Source: Candidula unifasciata
Lineage: Eukaryota; Mollusca; Gastropoda; Stylommatophora; Geomitridae
DNA length: 64,000 nt
Assembly (NCBI GenBank): GCA_905116865.2
Contig: CAJHNH020000224.1
Span: forward strand, 2,824,910-2,888,909
Direction: 5' to 3'
Shown here: one piece after another, positions 26,481-64,000 of the stretch
Layout of the letters: each line of letters opens with the position of its first letter
How positions within the stretch are numbered: the first letter of the stretch is position 1
The notes under the pieces: generated by a model
Database searches by the model: none
Seen by the model: only the letters and a program-made list of their open reading frames with translations
Told to the model about the DNA's origin: nothing
Translations under genes and position numbers: made by a program

Positions 26481-26711
26481 TATAGAAATAATTTTTTTTC
26501 CTCGTGAAACACAATACCGACATTTTTTTTTCTCCCACTAAATATTCCAGACTAATGCTGACATTATGTGTGGTAAGAAAGGGCACCTTTTCAATAGAAA
26601 GGTACTTTATTTTTAAATCTTCTCAACAAAAGAAATCACCGAGTTTCCGTGAAAGTCCAGTACTATAGGGTCTTTTGGTTAGTCACGACCGCCAGAGACA
26701 CTGACTAAGCC

Positions 26712-26766
26712 TATCCCTAGCCCTAATCCCTAATCCTTAGCCCTAATCAGAACCCTAACCCCAATC
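26712..26766. repeat. Degenerate CCCTAA (telomere-like) repeats
   Basis: ccctagccctaatccctaat followed by further cct(t)agccctaatc and ccctaacccc units; about nine imperfect hexamers. Confidence 0.6.
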
Positions 26767-27050
26767 CACAATACCACGAGAATATTGTACTTTGACGGAA
26801 ACTCCTGGATTTCCTTTGTTTGTGGTGGATTAAAAAGGAAGTGTCAAAAAACAAAACAAGAAGCCTGTTTAGACTATTAGTCACACAGTCGGTGCAGACG
26901 AGGCAGATATTTCGGTTATAATATAAAGTAAATGCTTTCAGTAATAGTTAATGGCAATGTATACAAGAACACAAAGTCTCTTATCACATTTCAAACTTTA
27001 TTATTTGAAGTAAAAATTCCCTAAACTTCGGCAAAACTTCTTACATATCA

Positions 27051-29750
27051 CATGGTGATGATGATGATGATGATTATTATTCACAGAAGTACTTAGATTA
27101 TACATTTGTGATGTTACAGTTTGTAGAAAAATTAAAAGTTTTTAATGGATCATTTGCACCTTTCCGTCTTTCCAGACGATAGTTTTATATTGCGCTATGA
27201 GGAGGCATGGGACTCACAACCCATGGCAATGGCGAGTGTGACTAGCAAGACCTGCCCGTGTCAAGAAAAGTCTTCCACAATGATAGCATGGGATTTCAGG
27301 ACCATTGTTAACAAGATTTGTGTTTAATCCGTTTCTTCTCAGACGCTCAGCTCTCATCCTTTCTGCATTCTTTTCTTCCTTCAGTCTCATTCCCTTCCTG
27401 ATATGCCCTTTCCACACAACACGGTCCATGGCATTTTGTTCCCATGAGTCCGCCTCAATACCTGTATCATTCATGTTCCGCTTGCATACATCTTTATAAC
27501 GTAGTAGAGGTCGGCCTCGACATCTTCTTCCTATCTTTAATTCACCATAAAGGATGTGCTTAGGGACTCTGCCATCCTCCATTCTCCAGGTGTGATCCAG
27601 TCACCTGAGACTTCGTAGACTGAGCATGGAAAAGACTGTTGCAGTACCTGCTCTTTCCAGTACCTCAGTGTTTGTTATTTTGTCCTGCCACTTAATGCCA
27701 AATATTCTTCTTAGGCATCGCATGTGAAAGCTATTAAGCGGTCCGTTTTGGTGCCAATAGGTTGACCAAGTTTCATTGCCATAAAGCAGAGTGCTGAGAA
27801 CACAAGCTTGATAGACAAGGTTTTTGTCTTAATTGTGAGCTTTCTGTTCTCCCAGACTCTCTTTGTCAATCTGCTCATTGTTGTTGCTGCCTTACCTATC
27901 CTGATGTTGTTTTCTTGGTCTAGCGATAGTTTACTATTCACTGTGGAACCCAGATAGGTAAAATGGTTTACTGTCACAAGGTCTTCATCGTAAATATAGA
28001 CTGTAGGTCTGTCATTGACACCTTGCACCAAAACCTTTGTCTTCTTTTTGCTGACTGTTAGTCCAAATTCACAGCACGCATCAGCAAAGGCAGATAGTAA
28101 ACATTGCAGCTCCTCCTCTGAGTGGGTGGTTATTGCCGCATCATCTGCAAACAGCAGCTCTCTGATAAGTACCTTTCTTATTCTGGTTTTGGCCTTCAGC
28201 CTGCGTGCATTGTAAAGGCTGCCGTCAGATCGAGAATTAATGAAAAGTATATTCCAAAGAGGGCAGGAGCCAGTACACACCCCTGCTTCACTCCACTTTT
28301 GATTAAAAACTCTTCCGATGTTTCACCATCAAAGCTGATTATACCTTACATACCTGTGTGGAACGACTCAATAATACTCAGTAGAGTAGGTGGACACCCA
28401 ATCTTCTTTAGTGCACTGAACAGACCTTTTCGACTAACCAAATCAAATGCTTTGGTAAGATCAATAAAAGCAGCATACAGTGGTTGATTTTGTTAGCGGC
28501 ATTTTTCCTGCAGCTGACGTAATGAAAATATCATATCAGTAGTAGATCGGTTCCCACGAAAGCCACACTTGGACTCTGGGTAAATGCGATCCCCCAGGAT
28601 CTGGAGTCTTCGCAAAACAATTCTCGCGAGCACTTTTGCAACAGTACACAGCAGTGATGTGTCCCTGTAGTTATTGCAGTCACTCTGATCACCCTTGTTC
28701 TTGTACATAGTTATGATGTTTGCATCTTTGAAATCTTGCGGAACCTCTCCCTCTTGTCAGCAGAGTGTTATTAGCTGATGGACGTGTGGGGTTAGAATGT
28801 CTGTCCCAGTCCTGCTGATTTCAATAGGAATTCCGTCTCTGTCTGGTGCTTTCCCTGAAGCAAATTCGCCAATAGCATTCCTAACTTCTACAACTGTTGG
28901 AAATGTGTCCAGATAGTCAAGAGTTGGTAGCGTCCCCATGACATTAAGAGCACCATCTGCTAGTTTAGTATCAACTGAGTAAATCTCCAGATAATGTTCC
29001 ACTCATCTATCTAGCTGCTTCTTCTTGTCATTAATAATCTCCCCTTTTAAATTCTTTAGTGGTGCACTTTTTTTAATTGTAGGACCGATGGCCTTCTTGA
29101 TTCCCTCATACATGCCTCTAACATTACCACCACTGCTAGCATTCTGAATGCTTTCACATAGCTGGATCCAGTAGTTAATAGCACACTGCCTAGCTACCTT
29201 TTGCAAATGATTTCTAGCTGCTCTTAAGTCAATGAGAGTGTTCCTTGTATTTAGATGCTGTCAGATATAGAAATTGATTTCACTGCGTTATCCTGTTCCT
29301 CATAAAAAGAGTCTTTTGCGTCTTGTGCTGACCTTAGAGTGGGTGCATATGCAGTAACAAAGGTAATAAACCGCTTGAGGTAGACAATCGTAGGGATAAT
29401 ATTCTGTCACTTCCTCCAGCTGGACTTTCAACTGATCCTAACAATAAATTCTTCACTGCAAATCCCACTCCAAACATCCAGATTTCTTCCTGGCCTCTGC
29501 CCTTCCAGGAAAAATGTATAGTTATTTTCTCTAATAGACACATCCTCTGGCAGACGGGTTTCTTGTAGGCCAGCAATATCTATGTCAAGTTTGTTGAGTT
29601 CGGCATCAATGATAGCCATTTTTCTCACATCAATAATGTTTTCCAGGTCAGTGGAAAACCCTGGACACATGGTCCTCGTCCACATTCTGTCTACTGTCTC
29701 CATCACCTTAATCACAACTCACCCTTTGTGACTTCAGAACTGTTTTGTGG
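27051..29750 (-). mobile_element. LINE-C, endonuclease and reverse transcriptase, decayed, minus
   Basis: Order on the minus strand: endonuclease start (DIAGLQETRLPEDVSIRENN, 29630-29500), linker (KAIGPTIKKSAPLKNLKGEI), GKAPDRDGIPIE, RT motifs (NNYRDTSLLCTVAKVLARIV; AFDLVSRKGLF), an intact FADD (28180), TYLGSTVN, and a C-terminus GRRCRGRPLLRYKD ending in a C2H2-like CYHCGRLFLTRAGLASHTRH (27230-27280). The frame changes at least three times and there is a stop at about 29003, so it is dead. The tail is (GAT)n at 27056-27075. Sequence up to about 30480 may be its 5' UTR. Confidence 0.88.
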
Positions 29751-30480
29751 TCCCATAATATAAGAGTGTTGTGTTTCCCGAAGCTTGGGGTTATGTTTCT
29801 TTTTATTGCCTGGTGCATTGGTTTTACAGCCTGCAGCTCGGATTTTGTCCTAGCTCCAAGCTCCCACTGAAGCATGCAAGCTGTGGCGGATCAACACCTT
29901 ATTGGCTGGGGGCTGCCTAGCTTAAGGGGTGAGATAGTTGATCAGTGACATTCGAAGATGTCTCCCACCGTCAGAGGCAACCCGTGGCGCCACTCTCTAC
30001 GCTAACTGCCAAGGACTTATAACCCGTAACTGCTGCCTCTCGATTTGTTTCCGAGACCGATTAAGGCCAGGGATAAGTTCCTCCTCTCCATAGCACAAAG
30101 CGGCAGTATTATAGAGACCATATGTTGCCCATGCATAATGATCCCGCCCTCGACCTGCCTTGTTTACTCCAAAGGTAAAAGCAGTACGTTCGGAACGAGG
30201 CAGGTTGCAGAAGCTGCCGGATAAGAATAGCAGTGCTCTATCTGTCCGCCTGTCAAAGCTTCTCTCCTAGACCAGCTGCCAGCCAAGGCGAAGGGCCTGG
30301 TCTGCTCTGCCATAACACAAAGTTTTCAGATTGCATTTCCTCTTCCTAGGATAAGGCTAGTATCCTCCCCAATGCGCTCCTCCGCCCGAAGCCGTTGACA
30401 CAATATGGAATGTTTGATTAGTATACCCCGCCCAACATTCGGCGTAACAGAAGACAGGTGATACCGACTACTGTTATACG
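29751..30480 (-). other. Possible 5' UTR of LINE-C
   Basis: No coding motif. It directly precedes the LINE-C start on the minus strand; assignment is by position only. Confidence 0.3.
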
Positions 30481-30530
30481 GTAGCTCAGTCATATCTGAC
30501 CAAGACCCGACCCCTTTTTAATGGATAGAG

Positions 30531-30536
30531 TTTATT
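30531..30536 (-). terminator. Poly(A) signal AATAAA of the DUF1647-like gene
   Basis: TTTATT on the plus strand reads AATAAA on the minus strand, 81 bases past the stop codon. This spacing suggests a very short 3' UTR. The decayed LINE at 27-30 kb begins beyond it. Confidence 0.5.
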
Positions 30537-30616
30537 CAAATATCGTTTTAAAAAAATGTTTACATTTTCTCAAGTTTTTTTTTTCTTTCTATTGTTTCAA
30601 CGTTAACTGTATGTTA

Positions 30617-63620
<33,004 letters not shown>

Positions 63621-63724
63621 CTGTAACGTAAAACAAAACACTATGAACAATATGGTATATTTACCTATCAAAATGCTGTTGATATATCGGAAGTAAAGGA
63701 CCCTTTTAACACACTTTGAGGCGT

Positions 63725-63955
63725 ATTAAGCATATATCGCTGAATATACATTGCATTGACCAATCGGCACAAGGGGTGAATGTGGCCGACATCAGCCCGC
63801 CGTCTTTATTTCCCAGGATTTTATAGTGAAAACCCATTTAAGGTTGGTTCATCCTAAGAGCTGAGGTGATTTTGTTAACCAAAGTCCGGCTTCACTAGGG
63901 CCTGAACCTTCGACCTTTCGATACGTGAGACTAGGCGCTACACCACAGCGGCTTC
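63725..63955 (-). mobile_element. SINE1, minus, upstream of exon a
   Basis: gaccaatcggcacaaggggt, cagcccgccgtctttatttc, ggcgctacaccacagcggct; B box decayed (gggcctgaacc). Confidence 0.8.
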
Positions 63956-64000
63956 ATTCGGCATATCGTGCTAGACGTACATTGTATCGACTAATCGACA
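63956..64000 (-). mobile_element. Start of another SINE1 copy, cut by the window end
   Basis: ggcatatcgtgctagacgta followed by cattgtatcgactaatcg repeats the SINE1 tail directly after the previous copy, so two copies lie in tandem. Confidence 0.65.

Noticed and set aside
26143..26586. 147-codon minus frame
   Set aside because: Read-through of a SINE3 copy; the same peptide-like strings appear at the other SINE3 loci.

Overview
The window is animal (metazoan) nuclear DNA. It has no bacterial-type gene organisation. It is dominated by non-LTR retrotransposon debris, tRNA-derived SINEs, solo-LTR-like elements, micro- and minisatellites and long homopolymers, and it contains spliced exons. The LINE proteins, the SINE types and the GATA/GACA satellites point to a lophotrochozoan, most likely a mollusc. 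That is an inference; no taxon-specific marker is visible.

One host gene can be built from the sequence. Six exons on the minus strand (63620-63423, 57542-57241, 49530-49426, 42350-42189, 39256-39057, 30773-30617) have GT/AG borders and matching phases. Together they encode 373 residues and a stop codon, with an AATAAA 81 bases past the stop. I recognise the product as a DUF1647-family (glycosyltransferase-like) protein. The 5' end, presumably with a membrane anchor, lies beyond the window. About 33 kb of the window is therefore transcribed intron of this gene, and most of the repeats from 31 to 63 kb sit inside it.

Layout. 1-3 kb: simple repeats and a SINE. 3.2-8.8 kb: a LINE copy whose reverse-transcriptase region grew into a 26-bp minisatellite, which was then split by a 2.07-kb solo-LTR-like element. 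9-16 kb: a fold-back repeat with tRNA-like segments, and other dispersed repeats. 16.8-18.4 kb: GATA/GACA arrays. 19-24 kb: a SINE and a third, older LTR copy interrupted by (AT)n and a LINE. 24-27 kb: dispersed repeats. 27-30.5 kb: a decayed LINE next to the 3' end of the host gene. 30.6-63.6 kb: the host gene, whose introns hold LINE copies of several families, the second solo LTR (inverted), a 38-bp minisatellite of about 58 copies, three GAA tracts (sense strand), a roughly 5-kb degenerate 17-bp array split by an RNase H LINE, and an inverted SINE pair.

No intact transposon ORF was found, and nothing looks like a defence or biosynthetic system. The most useful results are the assembled gene, the two solo LTRs with perfect 5-bp target duplications, the minisatellite that arose inside a LINE, and the repeated GAA tracts on the sense strand of one gene.
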